Shown: positions 26,011 through 35,029, numbered from the stretch's first letter. The stretch is 64,000 nucleotides of DNA from Pelagibius sp036570545 (GCA_036570545.1 DATCXZ010000054.1:1-64000); one strand, 5' to 3'. Notes: a model not told the origin generated them from the letters alone. Numbers and translations: made by a program.

Positions 26011-26979
26011 ATGGCGGCACTGCACGCCGTGCGCAGCGCGTTGCGGGATGCCGTCCGCGCCGGCCTGGCTCCCGTCGAGCGGCTGGCGTTGCGCCTGGGC
26101 GACCCGCTCCCCTACGCCCCCATCTTCATCGTCTCGCCGCCGCGTTCCGGGTCGACGCTGCTCTACCTGCTCGCCGTCCAAAAATATCGTCTCAGCTACT
26201 TCTCCAACTTCGCGATGGCCTGCCCGGCGAGCCCGGCGCTCCTGACCCTGCTCGGCGCCCCTTTCGGCGCTTGCGCCGGGGGCGCCTCCCTCGACAACAG
26301 CTTTGGCGAGACGCCAGGCTGGAACGGGCCGAACCAGGGCTATCGCGCCTGGAACCGATGGTTTCCCACCGACCGGGACTTCGTCCCTCCCGGCGAGCTG
26401 TCGGCGCGCGCGCGCGACGCGCTGCGGCGGACCATCGGCCTGTTGGAAAAAGCAGGCGGCGCGCCCTTCATCAACAAGTGGCAACGGAACGCCACACGCG
26501 CGCAGGCCCTGCACGACATCTTGCCTGAAGCGGTGTTTCTGCACCTGCGGCGCAACGGTCTGCTGACGACGCAGTCCGTCCTGCTGGCACGGCGGAAGCT
26601 GCTGACCGACCCAGACGACTGGTTCTCCGCCAAGCCACGGCGCTACGTGCCGGAGCGCGGCAAGAGCCAGCTCCAGTTCGCCGCCGAGCAGGTCGCCCTG
26701 CTGGAACGGGACCTCGAGGAGGACAAGGCCGCGATCGGAAGGGAGCGCTTCTTCGAGCTCGACTACGAGGATCTGTGCCGCGATGCCGATGGCGCCCTCG
26801 AGGCTTTCGCGGACTGGTACGCCGCCCGCACCTCGACCCGGCTGCGCGAACGGAAGAAGCTGAACCTCCGCCTGGCGGAAAGCCAGGAGATCCGCATCAC
26901 AGCGGGAGAGATCGCGCAGATCGAGGTGATCCGTAGCGCCCTTGCGGAGCCACGCCTTCGCTCCTCATCGCAGGCCTAG
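26011..26979 (+). CDS. Sulfotransferase family protein (1 of 3)
   Basis: Predicted cytoplasmic PAPS-dependent sulfotransferase of 322 residues. The phosphosulfate-binding loop is SPPRSGSTLLYLL (about residues 41-53), and HLRRNGLLTTQSVLL (about 180-194) fits the 3'-phosphate motif. The end of the protein is rich in charged residues. It is divergent from the 23281 gene and has no obvious ribosome site before the ATG. The target would be a sugar hydroxyl or amine of the polysaccharide, inferred from context. The remnant described at 23172 may be related. Confidence 0.75.
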   Translation: MAALHAVRSALRDAVRAGLAPVERLALRLGDPLPYAPIFIVSPPRSGSTLLYLLAVQKYRLSYFSNFAMACPASPALLTLLGAPFGACAGGASLDNSFGETPGWNGPNQGYRAWNRWFPTDRDFVPPGELSARARDALRRTIGLLEKAGGAPFINKWQRNATRAQALHDILPEAVFLHLRRNGLLTTQSVLLARRKLLTDPDDWFSAKPRRYVPERGKSQLQFAAEQVALLERDLEEDKAAIGRERFFELDYEDLCRDADGALEAFADWYAARTSTRLRERKKLNLRLAESQEIRITAGEIAQIEVIRSALAEPRLRSSSQA

Positions 26980-27107
26980 AACCGCGCGCTCGCAGGCGCG
27001 CTTCAGCCCGATGCCGACTCCGAGCCGGTCCAGGAAGCCATGGTGATAGGGGCATTCCCCAGCGGCGTGGCAAGCAGGCCTTCGTCGTTGACCACCGGGG
27101 CCTCGTC

Positions 27108-27140
27108 GGCCAGCACCCGCATGGGGCCAGCACCCGCATG
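27108..27140. repeat. 17-bp tandem repeat, two copies
   Basis: GGCCAGCACCCGCATGG (27108-27124) is followed directly by GGCCAGCACCCGCATG (27125-27140). It lies in the 280-base gap between the sulfotransferase and the next ATP-grasp gene, which otherwise holds no convincing gene. A 39-codon minus-strand ORF starts inside the first copy (27003-27122), without a family match I can name. Confidence 0.6.
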
Positions 27141-27258
27141 AGGATTGAATTCCAGAAGCCTTACGGCCTAACTAGTGGAATCGCGCGCCATTGCCGGCTT
27201 TGGCCAGCGGATGCCACCGCTGCGGACGATCGCATCCGGCACTTGTAGGGTTGGAGAC

Positions 27259-28353
27259 ATGTGGACTGATCGGCTTTACAGGCGGCGCGAAGCCTTCCGG
27301 CTGCTTAGGACCGCGGGGGCGGAGGTGAAGGCTGACATCGGCAAGAGCCAGTTCCGGCAACTCCTGGAAATCGGCGTTCTCGGCCTGAAAGGCTACCGGG
27401 CAGCGGACTACTACCAGCTCGAGCTGTACAAGGATGTCGCTCGCGCCAAGAAATTCATGACCAACGGGGAGTACAACAGGATCCGCAGCAGGCTGAACGA
27501 GCCCGCCTGCGGCATCATCGAGTTCAACAAGTGGATCTTTGCAAAGTATTGCGAATCGCTTGGCATTCCCACGCCGCACTGCTATGGCGTTTTTCATAGG
27601 GAGTACGGCTTCGACGAGAGCGAGAAGCCTCTGCGCGACCTGCCGAGTCTCTCCGGCCTCCTCGACTCCGTCGGCGGCGCCATCGTGGTAAAGCCCCTGG
27701 CGGGCGATCGCGGGGACAATGTCCGGGTGTTCGACGGTATCGACCCCGCCCGCCAGGTCGTGGTCGCGCCCGACGGCACCGCCTGCAGCTATCGGCAGCT
27801 CCATGATTTTTTCCTGACCAGAAAGACACCCTGGCTGTTGCAGGAGAAGGTCAAGCAGCACGGCGTTCTCGCCGATCTGCATCAATCGTCAGTGAACACG
27901 GCCCGCGTCATCACCCTGCGGGGCGACAGCGGCGATATCGCGATCCTGTCCGCTGCGCTGCGGATCGGCGTCGGATCCGCGGAGATCGACAACACCACCC
28001 TTGGCGGCCTCGCCGCGGAGATCGACCTGGAAACCGGAGTCTGCCGAGCCGCGACGTCGCGCTTCAGCATCCGGACGACCGTGGCGCACCCGGACAGCGG
28101 CTGTCGTATCGAAGGCCTCGCGCTTCCCTACTGGGATCTCGTGAAGGCGAGCGCTGTGAAGGCGCATCGCTTCCTGCCCTTCGCGCGCAGCCTCGGATGG
28201 GATATCGCGTTCGGCATCGAAGGACCGATCATCCTGGAGGTCAACGGCTCCTGGTACTACAACCGGGTGCAGATGACCGGCCGCAGCCTCTGGGAAACCG
28301 AGTTCGGAAGCTCCCTCGCCGGTCAGGGCGGGCAGCGCAAGCGCAGGCTCTGA
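27259..28353 (+). CDS. Sugar-transfer-associated ATP-grasp protein (copy 3)
   Basis: Predicted 364-residue protein. It starts MWTDRLYRRREAFRLL, with the YYQLELYK motif near residue 53, like copy 1. The ATP-grasp core has IVVKPLAGDRGDNV, a strand with WLLQEKV, and LEVNGSWYYN as the metal site. The ATG at 27259 has GGAG 4 bp upstream; the frame is open to 27175 but that part is not family-like. A glycosyltransferase gene begins 38 bp downstream, so the two probably share a transcript. Confidence 0.82.
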   Translation: MWTDRLYRRREAFRLLRTAGAEVKADIGKSQFRQLLEIGVLGLKGYRAADYYQLELYKDVARAKKFMTNGEYNRIRSRLNEPACGIIEFNKWIFAKYCESLGIPTPHCYGVFHREYGFDESEKPLRDLPSLSGLLDSVGGAIVVKPLAGDRGDNVRVFDGIDPARQVVVAPDGTACSYRQLHDFFLTRKTPWLLQEKVKQHGVLADLHQSSVNTARVITLRGDSGDIAILSAALRIGVGSAEIDNTTLGGLAAEIDLETGVCRAATSRFSIRTTVAHPDSGCRIEGLALPYWDLVKASAVKAHRFLPFARSLGWDIAFGIEGPIILEVNGSWYYNRVQMTGRSLWETEFGSSLAGQGGQRKRRL

Positions 28354-28391
28354 GCAGAGATGGAAACGTTGTCGGCACGCCGGAGGCCTTC

Positions 28392-29720
28392 GTGAAGATC
28401 CTGTTCATTGCCTGGTACTTTCCACCTTCCAACACCATTGCGGCCGTCCGGTTGGGCAAGCTGGCGAAGTTCCTCACCCGGTTCGGCCATGACGTCCGCG
28501 TGCTGACCGCCGACGGCGTTCCCTACGCCGCGACCCTGCCGGTCGAGATCCCGCAGGAACGGGTCTATGGGACGCACTGGACGGACATCAACGCATATCC
28601 TTCGCGCGCCAAGCGGGCCATCCGTCGCCTGCTCGGGCGCAGCGGGACCGGCGCGCGCGCCGGTTCGGCAGCAGTGAATCCGCGGGAGCGGCCGCGCGGG
28701 ACCGCCTACCATGGAAGCTTCCTCTCCAAGACCTATGAGCTGCTGTTCAATTTTCCCGACAAGCGCGTCGGCTGGCTGCCCGCGGCGCGGCAGCGCGCGC
28801 TCCACCTCTTCGAGGAGTGGCGACCGGATGCGATCTTCGCCACCGCGCCGCCTTTCACTGCCCTGCTCATCGGCTACCTTCTTGCCAAGCGCGCCCGCAT
28901 TCCCCTGATCGTCGAATTTCGCGACCGCTGGTCCGACGACCCCTACTATCCGCCACCCTGGTGGCGCCGGCGGCTCGAGCATTGGACCGAGGCCAGGATC
29001 GTCCGCCATGCGGCCGGGCTGACCACGGTGTCGGAGCCCTGGGCCGAGACCTATCGCGCCCGCTATGGCAAGCCGGTCGCCGTCATCTACAACGGCTATG
29101 ATCCCGCCGACCAGGCCGGCGACTGCATCGCGCAGGGCGGCTGGCCGGAGCGCGACGTGCTGCGTATCATTCATACTGGCGGCATCTATCGCGGGCGCCG
29201 CGATCCCAGTCCGCTGTTCGACGCCATCAGCCGCTATCCCGACCTCAAGCGTCGAGTGCGCGTGGTGTTCTACGGCCTTGCCACCGACTACGTCCCGGCG
29301 ATCGCCAGGGATTTCGAGGTAGAGGACAGCATCGAGGTGCACCCGCGCGTCGAGCACACGGAAGCGCTCCGCCAGCAGCGTCTGTCCGACGTCCTGCTGC
29401 TCATGCAGATGGACAGCCCGCTGGAGCAGGGCAACGTGCCGGGAAAATTCCTGGAGTACCTCGGCGCGCGGCGCCCGATCCTCGTCCTCGGCTGGGACCA
29501 GGGCGTGCCGGCGACCATCGTGAAGCAGCGCAGCGCCGGTGCCGCCACCACCGATCCCGAGGCAATCGCCCGGCAACTGCGCGCCTGGCTCGAGGTTAAG
29601 GAGCGGGAAGGCTGCCTTCCGGATTTGTCCGCCGAGGTCTGCGCAGGCTTCACACACGAGGAGCAGGCGGCCCGCCTCGCCGCCTTCCTCCGCAATGTCG
29701 TGGACGGCAAGCCAGCGTGA
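28392..29720 (+). CDS. Glycosyltransferase family 4-type protein
   Basis: Predicted 442-residue transferase. It starts with GTG (28392), with GAGG 5 bp upstream; VKILFIAWYFPPSNTIAA is a common GT4 opening with the glycine-poor variant of the first loop. LRIIHTGGIYRGRRDPSPLF and a C-terminal GNVPGKFLEYLGARRPILVLG carry the donor site and E-containing motif. It follows ATP-grasp copy 3 and is convergent with the deacetylase gene, 13 bp away. Donor and linkage unknown. Confidence 0.8.
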   Translation: MKILFIAWYFPPSNTIAAVRLGKLAKFLTRFGHDVRVLTADGVPYAATLPVEIPQERVYGTHWTDINAYPSRAKRAIRRLLGRSGTGARAGSAAVNPRERPRGTAYHGSFLSKTYELLFNFPDKRVGWLPAARQRALHLFEEWRPDAIFATAPPFTALLIGYLLAKRARIPLIVEFRDRWSDDPYYPPPWWRRRLEHWTEARIVRHAAGLTTVSEPWAETYRARYGKPVAVIYNGYDPADQAGDCIAQGGWPERDVLRIIHTGGIYRGRRDPSPLFDAISRYPDLKRRVRVVFYGLATDYVPAIARDFEVEDSIEVHPRVEHTEALRQQRLSDVLLLMQMDSPLEQGNVPGKFLEYLGARRPILVLGWDQGVPATIVKQRSAGAATTDPEAIARQLRAWLEVKEREGCLPDLSAEVCAGFTHEEQAARLAAFLRNVVDGKPA

Positions 29721-29733
29721 TCGTGGGCCGTCG

Positions 29734-30765
29734 TCAGATGGCGTAGCCGCAGCGGCGGATGAGCTCGAAGAACCCGCTCATCTCGGCCTCGAACTCCAGC
29801 GACGAGACCTGCTCGCTGTCGAGGAAGCGGCGCAGTTCATAGGGCGAGTCGCCTGCCCGCGTGAACCCGCGCTTCGTCGTGGTCGCGCTGGCGATGCCGA
29901 GCGGCGCCAGCCAAGGGAGCTGGTGCTGCTCGTACTCCCCGCTGGGGTAGCAGAAATGGCGCAGCGGCGCGTTGCCCACCAGCGCGAGGGCGCGCCGGTT
30001 GTCCTCGATCTCCGCCTGCGCGGCCGCGTAGCTCTCGGCCGGAAAGCGATGGCGATGGCTGTGCAGCCCGATCTCGATGCCGGATGCCTGCAGCTCGCGT
30101 GCCTCCTCCAGAGTCATGAAGGCGCAGAGGCGCTCCGCTTCTATCGTCGTGGCATCGATGTCGAGGGCCGCGCAGAGACGGCGAAACAGCGCCTGGCGCG
30201 CCTCGGCGCTCTCCAAGGTTTCGGCGTGTTCATCAAGGCGATGCCACGCCGTCGCCCGCTGCGTCTCGTCAGCCAGGTCGTAGCGCCCGCTGATCCCGTC
30301 AGCGACCTCGGCAAGGTCAAGCAGCCGGCCGCCAGCCCGCCACAGCACATAGCTGGCGGCCACGTTGAACACCTGGGTTTGCTTGTCGAGATAGTAGCTG
30401 GCGATGTAGAGGAGTGCCGGGAAGCCGTGCGCGCGCAGCACCGGCGCCATCTGCCGGTAGGTGCCGAACCAGCCGTCGTCGATGGTCACGATGGTGGCAC
30501 CTCTGGGCCACTGGCCGGTCGGCAGCGCAGCGACGGCGATGTCCAGCGCGATGACCGGATAGCCTTGCCGCGCGAGCAGGGCCATGCGCGCAGCAAAGGT
30601 TTCCTTGCCCATGAAGAGGCCCGGCCTAAAGTGATGCTCGTCGCGCAACGCCGCGCCGTGGTAGCACAGGATGCGGAGGTCGCCAGCCGTCAGCAGGCGC
30701 GCCAGCGCAAAGAGGCCAGTCAGCTTGGCGACCCGGAGGATGACGAGCAGCACAGTCCGCTTCAT
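29734..30765 (-). CDS. Polysaccharide deacetylase (NodB fold) family protein
   Basis: Predicted 343-residue protein. A hydrophobic N-terminus (TVLLVILRVAKLTGLFALARLL) may anchor it in the membrane. The NodB-type core begins at LRILCYHG and has the metal-binding TIDDGW motif (about residues 93-98), then a later HSHRHRFP segment with the second metal-ligand histidines. These enzymes remove acetyl groups from N-acetyl sugars. It is longer than the usual XrtA-associated deacetylase and is probably a different subgroup, perhaps modifying the nascent polymer at the membrane. Confidence 0.8.
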   Translation of the reverse strand: MKRTVLLVILRVAKLTGLFALARLLTAGDLRILCYHGAALRDEHHFRPGLFMGKETFAARMALLARQGYPVIALDIAVAALPTGQWPRGATIVTIDDGWFGTYRQMAPVLRAHGFPALLYIASYYLDKQTQVFNVAASYVLWRAGGRLLDLAEVADGISGRYDLADETQRATAWHRLDEHAETLESAEARQALFRRLCAALDIDATTIEAERLCAFMTLEEARELQASGIEIGLHSHRHRFPAESYAAAQAEIEDNRRALALVGNAPLRHFCYPSGEYEQHQLPWLAPLGIASATTTKRGFTRAGDSPYELRRFLDSEQVSSLEFEAEMSGFFELIRRCGYAI

Positions 30766-30896
30766 CGCCTATCCCCGGCCGACGGGGATGGCAGGCTTTC
30801 CAGGTCGCAACCGCCCATGACCCGATCTCTCCCAGCTTCAGCCACTAAAGCGCATCATCCCTGTCGAGCGGATCTTACAGGCTAGGAGTATCGACG

Positions 30897-32174
30897 GTGC
30901 AGCGCCTGCCACCAAAGGATTTCCGGCCTCCTGAAGGTTTCCCGAAAGCGGAACTCTCGCGCAAGTCGTCCGAAGCCAAGCTGCGCTCGGTGCTCGTGCC
31001 CGAAGCCCATGCGCTCGGGATGCTGGCGGCGATCCGCTCCCTGGGCCGGGCCGGCTACCGCGTCCATGCCGCCTCGCCGCGACCCGACGCCATCGGCTTT
31101 GCCTCCCGCTATTGCACGACACGCGCCCGCTGTCCGGCCTACGACGATCCGGCCTATGCGGCGTGGGCGCGCGGCTATGTCGCCGACCACGGCATCGCCG
31201 CGGTGGTGCCGGGCGGCGCCTTCCTGCTTGCGGTCGAGCCGTGCTTCGACGAGTTCCGCCACCTCCTGCCGCTGGTGCAGGATCGCCGCATCGTCTACCG
31301 CGCCCTCAGCAAGTCGGAGGTCTTCGAAGCCTTCGCAAGCGCGCCGCAGGATCTGAGGCTGCTCGATCATCATCCACCGGCGCGGGTGCTCGACCGCGAC
31401 ACGCCATCACTCTCCACAGCGGATGCGGCCTGCCTGGGAGCAACCCTCTATCTGAAGGCCGACGCCCGCCACGGGCCGCCCGGCGGCGACGATCTTCTCT
31501 GCGGTCCGCTGCGATCCGCAGAGGCCGCCCCGGCCGTGCGCGAGGCGCTCGGCCGTTACCGTAAGGTTCTGCTGCAGGGCGCGGTGACCGGGCGCCAGGC
31601 CGGCGTCTCCCTGCTGATGGGCGCGCGCGGCGAGGTTCTTGCCAGCAACTGCTTTGTCGACTGTCACCTCGAGCCGACGCGCCGCGGCACCATGAGCCTC
31701 AGGCGAACCTGGCACAATCCAGGCCTGGTGGAGGACGCCGTGCGACGCCTGCGCCACCTGGGATGGCAGGGCGCAGCCATGCTCGAATACCGCGTGCGGG
31801 ACGGTGACGGCGGCTTCGACTTCATCGAGCTCAATCCGCGCAACTGGCAGTCGCTGCACCTCGATCTTCTGGCCGGCGTTGATTTCCCGCGCCTGCAGAT
31901 GGCGTGGTTCGAGGGACAGCCGCGGACCTCCCCGCCGATATACCGGACCGTGACCTGCGGCGACCTCTGGCCGGGAGAACTGAGTCGCATGCTGGAAATC
32001 TGGCGCTCGCCGCGCTTTGCAATGAAGGCGCGGCTGCGGGAGACCGCCGCCTTCCTGGCGCGGCTGCTCAATCCGACCATCAAGTCGGATTATGCCTTTC
32101 CCGGCGATCGAACCCTGTACTGGCGCCGGGTGGGCCAAGTGATCCGCGGCTGGCTGCGCGCTGCAGATCGATAG
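30897..32174 (+). CDS. ATP-grasp (carbamoyl-phosphate-synthase-like) protein (copy 4)
   Basis: Predicted 425-residue protein, starting at a GTG (30897) with AGGAG 7-8 bp upstream. The N-terminal half (LVPEAHALGMLAAIRSLGRAG) is a pre-ATP-grasp domain, and the C-terminal half contains the core with YRKVLLQGAVTG and FIELNPRNWQS as the metal-binding motif. It differs from copies 1-3 and looks closer to biotin-carboxylase/CarB-like amide ligases. It lies 131 bp from the divergent deacetylase gene; the minus-strand micro-gene at 32192 is convergent, 17 bp away. Substrate unknown. Confidence 0.75.
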   Translation: MQRLPPKDFRPPEGFPKAELSRKSSEAKLRSVLVPEAHALGMLAAIRSLGRAGYRVHAASPRPDAIGFASRYCTTRARCPAYDDPAYAAWARGYVADHGIAAVVPGGAFLLAVEPCFDEFRHLLPLVQDRRIVYRALSKSEVFEAFASAPQDLRLLDHHPPARVLDRDTPSLSTADAACLGATLYLKADARHGPPGGDDLLCGPLRSAEAAPAVREALGRYRKVLLQGAVTGRQAGVSLLMGARGEVLASNCFVDCHLEPTRRGTMSLRRTWHNPGLVEDAVRRLRHLGWQGAAMLEYRVRDGDGGFDFIELNPRNWQSLHLDLLAGVDFPRLQMAWFEGQPRTSPPIYRTVTCGDLWPGELSRMLEIWRSPRFAMKARLRETAAFLARLLNPTIKSDYAFPGDRTLYWRRVGQVIRGWLRAADR

Positions 32175-32191
32175 CGGATCGACGCTCGCGC

Positions 32192-32323
32192 TCAGGCGGT
32201 CCGGCCCAGGTCGAGCCAGAGAGCGAGCAGGAAAAGCACCAGGATCATCGGCACGACAACGCGCTTGAAGCGCCCCCATGTGCTCCTGCCCTTCGTGACC
32301 GCGCCGCAATGATAAATTATCAT
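32192..32323 (-). CDS. Small membrane protein, 43 residues
   Basis: This ORF fits wholly inside the gap between the ATP-grasp and ligase genes. The predicted protein has a polar, positively charged N-terminal half (TKGRSTWGRFKR) and a hydrophobic helix (VVVPMILVLFLLALWL), then a short DLGRTA tail, the build of a small regulatory or subunit membrane protein. Its first five codons lie inside the perfect palindrome at 32309-32323. The upstream ribosome site is weak. I recognise no family, and the gene is unproven; real coding is suggested by a charge and hydrophobicity pattern unlikely in noise. Confidence 0.5.
   Translation of the reverse strand: MIIYHCGAVTKGRSTWGRFKRVVVPMILVLFLLALWLDLGRTA
32309..32323. 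promoter_or_regulatory. 15-bp perfect palindrome at the micro-gene start
   Basis: ATGATAA-A-TTATCAT is perfectly self-complementary and extends to GC-N17-GC (32307-32325, one mismatched pair), 168 bases upstream of the polymerase/ligase gene. It resembles a Fur-family operator core (GATAAT/ATTATC type). It could control the micro-gene, the ligase gene or both. Confidence 0.4.
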
Positions 32324-32491
32324 AGCAGCCCAGCCCGCCCGAGCAGGCGCGGGGGCCCGACTTCAGAACCTTCGGCTGAAGCGCGTCGCTTGGTCAACCG
32401 GCAGGGGCGTTGCTACGCTTTCCATCGGGAAATCCTGCGGCCAAGGCAGACAGCGCCGCTGCCGCCGAAAACCGCTCGTGGAAGATCGCCG

Positions 32492-33829
32492 ATGCGTGAC
32501 GTCCTCATCCTCCTGCTGGCCTTCTCGGTGGTCCCGCTGACCTTCCTGCGACCGCACGTCGGCATTCTCGCCTGGTGCTGGATCTCCTACATGAACCCGC
32601 ACCGGCTGAGCTGGGGCTTCGCGTACGAATTTCCCGTCGCGATGATGATTGGCCTGTCGACGCTGGCGGCCTGGGTTCTATCCAAGGAGCCCAAGAAGCT
32701 GCCGATCAACGCCGTCAGCGCCCTGATGCTCGCCTTCGTCGTCTGGATGTCCTTCGCCAACCTCTTCGCCATGGTTCCCGACCTTGCGTTCGAGAAGTGG
32801 ACGCAGTCGGTCAAGATCCTTCTGATGACCTTCGTCACCATGGCGCTGATGTACAAGCGAGAGCGCCTGCAGGCGTTGATCTGGATTATTGTGGTCTCGC
32901 TGGGATACTTCGGCGCGAAGGGTGGGCTTTTCACCATTGTCGGCGGCGGCACCTCCCATGTCTGGGGGCCTCCCGGAAGCTTCATCGCCGACAACAACGC
33001 ACTCGCGATGGCCCTGGTGATGGTGCTGCCGCTGGTGCGCTACTTGCAGATCCAGACTGAATCCAAGCTGATTCGCTTGGGCCTCTACGGGCTGATGATC
33101 CTCATTGGCTTCTCCATCATCGGAAGCCAGTCGCGCGGCGCCTTCCTCGGTGGCTGCACGATAGCCGCATTCCTGATCTGGAAATCGCGCCAGCGCTTGC
33201 TGCTGTCGCTGCTCGTGGTCGCCTTCCTGGCGGTCGGCGCCTTCTTCGTACCGCAGAGCTGGATCGATCGCATGCAGACGATCGAAACCTATCAGGAGGA
33301 CGGCTCCGCCCTTTCGCGGCTCGAGGTCTGGGGTTTCGCGCTGAAGCTCACCAAGGACAGGCCGATCGTGGGCGGCGGCTTTCGGGTCTCCTATAACGAC
33401 GCCATCTATCTGAAATACGTCCCCGACGCACGAACGGGGCGCGGGCGCAACTATCACAGCGTCTACTTCGAGATCCTCGGCGAACTGGGCTACGTCGGGC
33501 TGGCCATCTACCTCGCTCTACTGTTCGCGGTGTGGCGCATGGGCAGCCGCACCATCACTCTGACCGCACAGCGCCCCGATCTGCACTGGGCCGGCGACCT
33601 GGCGCGCATGTGCCAGGTTTCCCTGATCGGCTTTGCCGTTGCCGGCGCCTTCCAGAATCTCGCGTTCTTCGATCTCTACTTCCATCTCATCGCGATCGTG
33701 TTCCTGGCGCACCAAGCTGTCATCACGGTGCTCACCGAGGAGGGCTCTATCCCTCACCCCTCTGGCGCCAGGCGCCGCTCACCGGCCTTGCCGGGCGCCC
33801 CCGTCCCCACGCGCGCCGCCGGCCCCTGA
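32492..33829 (+). CDS. O-antigen ligase-type protein, exosortase A system-associated
   Basis: Predicted integral membrane protein of 445 residues with about ten helices. The opening MRDVLILLLAFSVVPLTFLRPHVG, then WISYMNPHRLSWGFAY, match the XrtA-associated O-glycosylation ligase family (Wzy/WaaL superfamily). A large periplasmic loop at about residues 250-325 carries the RLEVWGFALKL and YHSVYFEILGELG motifs. It would transfer or polymerise lipid-linked glycans at the outer face of the inner membrane. The ATG at 32492 has GGAAG upstream. The 3' end overlaps the convergent toroid gene by 51 bp. Confidence 0.88.
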   Translation: MRDVLILLLAFSVVPLTFLRPHVGILAWCWISYMNPHRLSWGFAYEFPVAMMIGLSTLAAWVLSKEPKKLPINAVSALMLAFVVWMSFANLFAMVPDLAFEKWTQSVKILLMTFVTMALMYKRERLQALIWIIVVSLGYFGAKGGLFTIVGGGTSHVWGPPGSFIADNNALAMALVMVLPLVRYLQIQTESKLIRLGLYGLMILIGFSIIGSQSRGAFLGGCTIAAFLIWKSRQRLLLSLLVVAFLAVGAFFVPQSWIDRMQTIETYQEDGSALSRLEVWGFALKLTKDRPIVGGGFRVSYNDAIYLKYVPDARTGRGRNYHSVYFEILGELGYVGLAIYLALLFAVWRMGSRTITLTAQRPDLHWAGDLARMCQVSLIGFAVAGAFQNLAFFDLYFHLIAIVFLAHQAVITVLTEEGSIPHPSGARRRSPALPGAPVPTRAAGP

Positions 33830-35005
33830 TCGGCCTCCACCGGCCAATGCGAGTTCCTTCCTGTTGGCATCGATGGTGAACTTTGCCGCCCAGTTCAGGT
33901 ACTCGAAGGCGCCGTAGTCGCCGTCGACGGGAAAGGCGCCCTTGACCCCACCGCTCGTATCGGGCGCCCCGCCGATATGGATCGTGCAGCGGACGTAAGC
34001 ATTGGCCTTGCGGCCGGCCTCCAGGTAGCTCCTCTCGCCGGTCACCTCGAAGAGATAGAACCAGCTCTCGGCGATCTGCGAGAGACCGGTCAGGCAGACC
34101 CAGCCAACGGCCGGCGTCCAGTCGGCGGAGAGGCGCCCGGGCAGCGAACCGTCGGCGCGCTGGACGGCGAGCAAGCCATCGGCGGTTCGCTTGGCTGCCG
34201 CCAGAAGGCGCGGCGCGCCGGACAGGCGGTGCGCCTCCACCACGCCACGCAGGAAATAGCCGAGGGTGTGCGTCAGCGGCCGGGAGGCGTCGCTGAGGCA
34301 GCAGTCGGCGACCCAGCCGTTCGCCCGCTGCCTGCCGAGCGCCCAGTCGACCTGGCGCAACCCCGCCTCGCCGTAGCCCTCGCCCGGCGCCAGGCGTTCC
34401 GCCTCGAAGAGGCCCCAGGACACATGGGTCTCGTAGGCCTTCTCGCCGGCCACGGCAAAGGGCGTCGGGTGACGCCGCCAGCAGCCATCGGCATCCAGCG
34501 AATCGCGCAGAAAACGCGCTGCCGCGTGCAGGTTCTCGTGGTAGTCGCCGAACGCCCGCGCGCCGGCGCAGAAGCCGAGCAGAACCTGTCCGGTGTTGAA
34601 GGTGACCGGCACTTTCACGGTGGCATCGATCTTGCCGCCCTGAATGCCACCATCGCTGAACTGGATCGCCGCGAGCCAGTCCAGCATCCGGCGCGTCCGC
34701 GCGAGGAGGTCGCGCTCAGGATGGTCGGCCGCTGCCGCAATGAAGGTCGGGACGATGTAGCCGGTGGTCTCCGGATAGGAAGTAGCCCAGCCGCGCAGCA
34801 GACTGAAGTCGCGCGCGACGCCGCCGTCGCCGCTGGCCGAGCAGTCCTGCGCGCGGGCGAGCCACTGCAGGCAGGCATCGACTACCGCTGCAGGCCCGGG
34901 ATCGCGCTGCGGCAGCCCTTGGCGGTCGCGCGCGCGCTCCTCGACGGCCGCCCTCGGCAGGCGGCGGGCAGCAACGGCGTTCTTCAGGGCCCTCAACACC
35001 GACAT
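33779..35005 (-). CDS. Alpha/alpha-toroid protein, possibly carbohydrate-active
   Basis: Predicted 408-residue protein made of helical hairpins with Gly/Trp/Asp-rich turns (for example WLAAIQFSDGGIQGG, FLRDSLDADGCWRRHP and GLLAVQRADGSLPGRL), typical of an (alpha/alpha) barrel as in glycoside hydrolases, lyases and uronyl epimerases. No signal peptide is evident. The start is the ATG at 35005 with AGGGAA 6 bp upstream. It precedes the sulfotransferase-methyltransferase group on the minus strand. The specific activity cannot be told; an enzyme acting on a sugar chain is my best guess. Confidence 0.55.
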   Translation of the reverse strand: MSVLRALKNAVAARRLPRAAVEERARDRQGLPQRDPGPAAVVDACLQWLARAQDCSASGDGGVARDFSLLRGWATSYPETTGYIVPTFIAAAADHPERDLLARTRRMLDWLAAIQFSDGGIQGGKIDATVKVPVTFNTGQVLLGFCAGARAFGDYHENLHAAARFLRDSLDADGCWRRHPTPFAVAGEKAYETHVSWGLFEAERLAPGEGYGEAGLRQVDWALGRQRANGWVADCCLSDASRPLTHTLGYFLRGVVEAHRLSGAPRLLAAAKRTADGLLAVQRADGSLPGRLSADWTPAVGWVCLTGLSQIAESWFYLFEVTGERSYLEAGRKANAYVRCTIHIGGAPDTSGGVKGAFPVDGDYGAFEYLNWAAKFTIDANRKELALAGGGRSGAGGARGDGGARQGR

Positions 35006-35029
35006 GGACAATTCCCTACGACGACCCAG

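Noticed and set aside
27003..27122. 39-codon minus-strand ORF within the 26980-27258 gap
   Set aside because: No ribosome site and no recognisable features; starts inside a tandem repeat.
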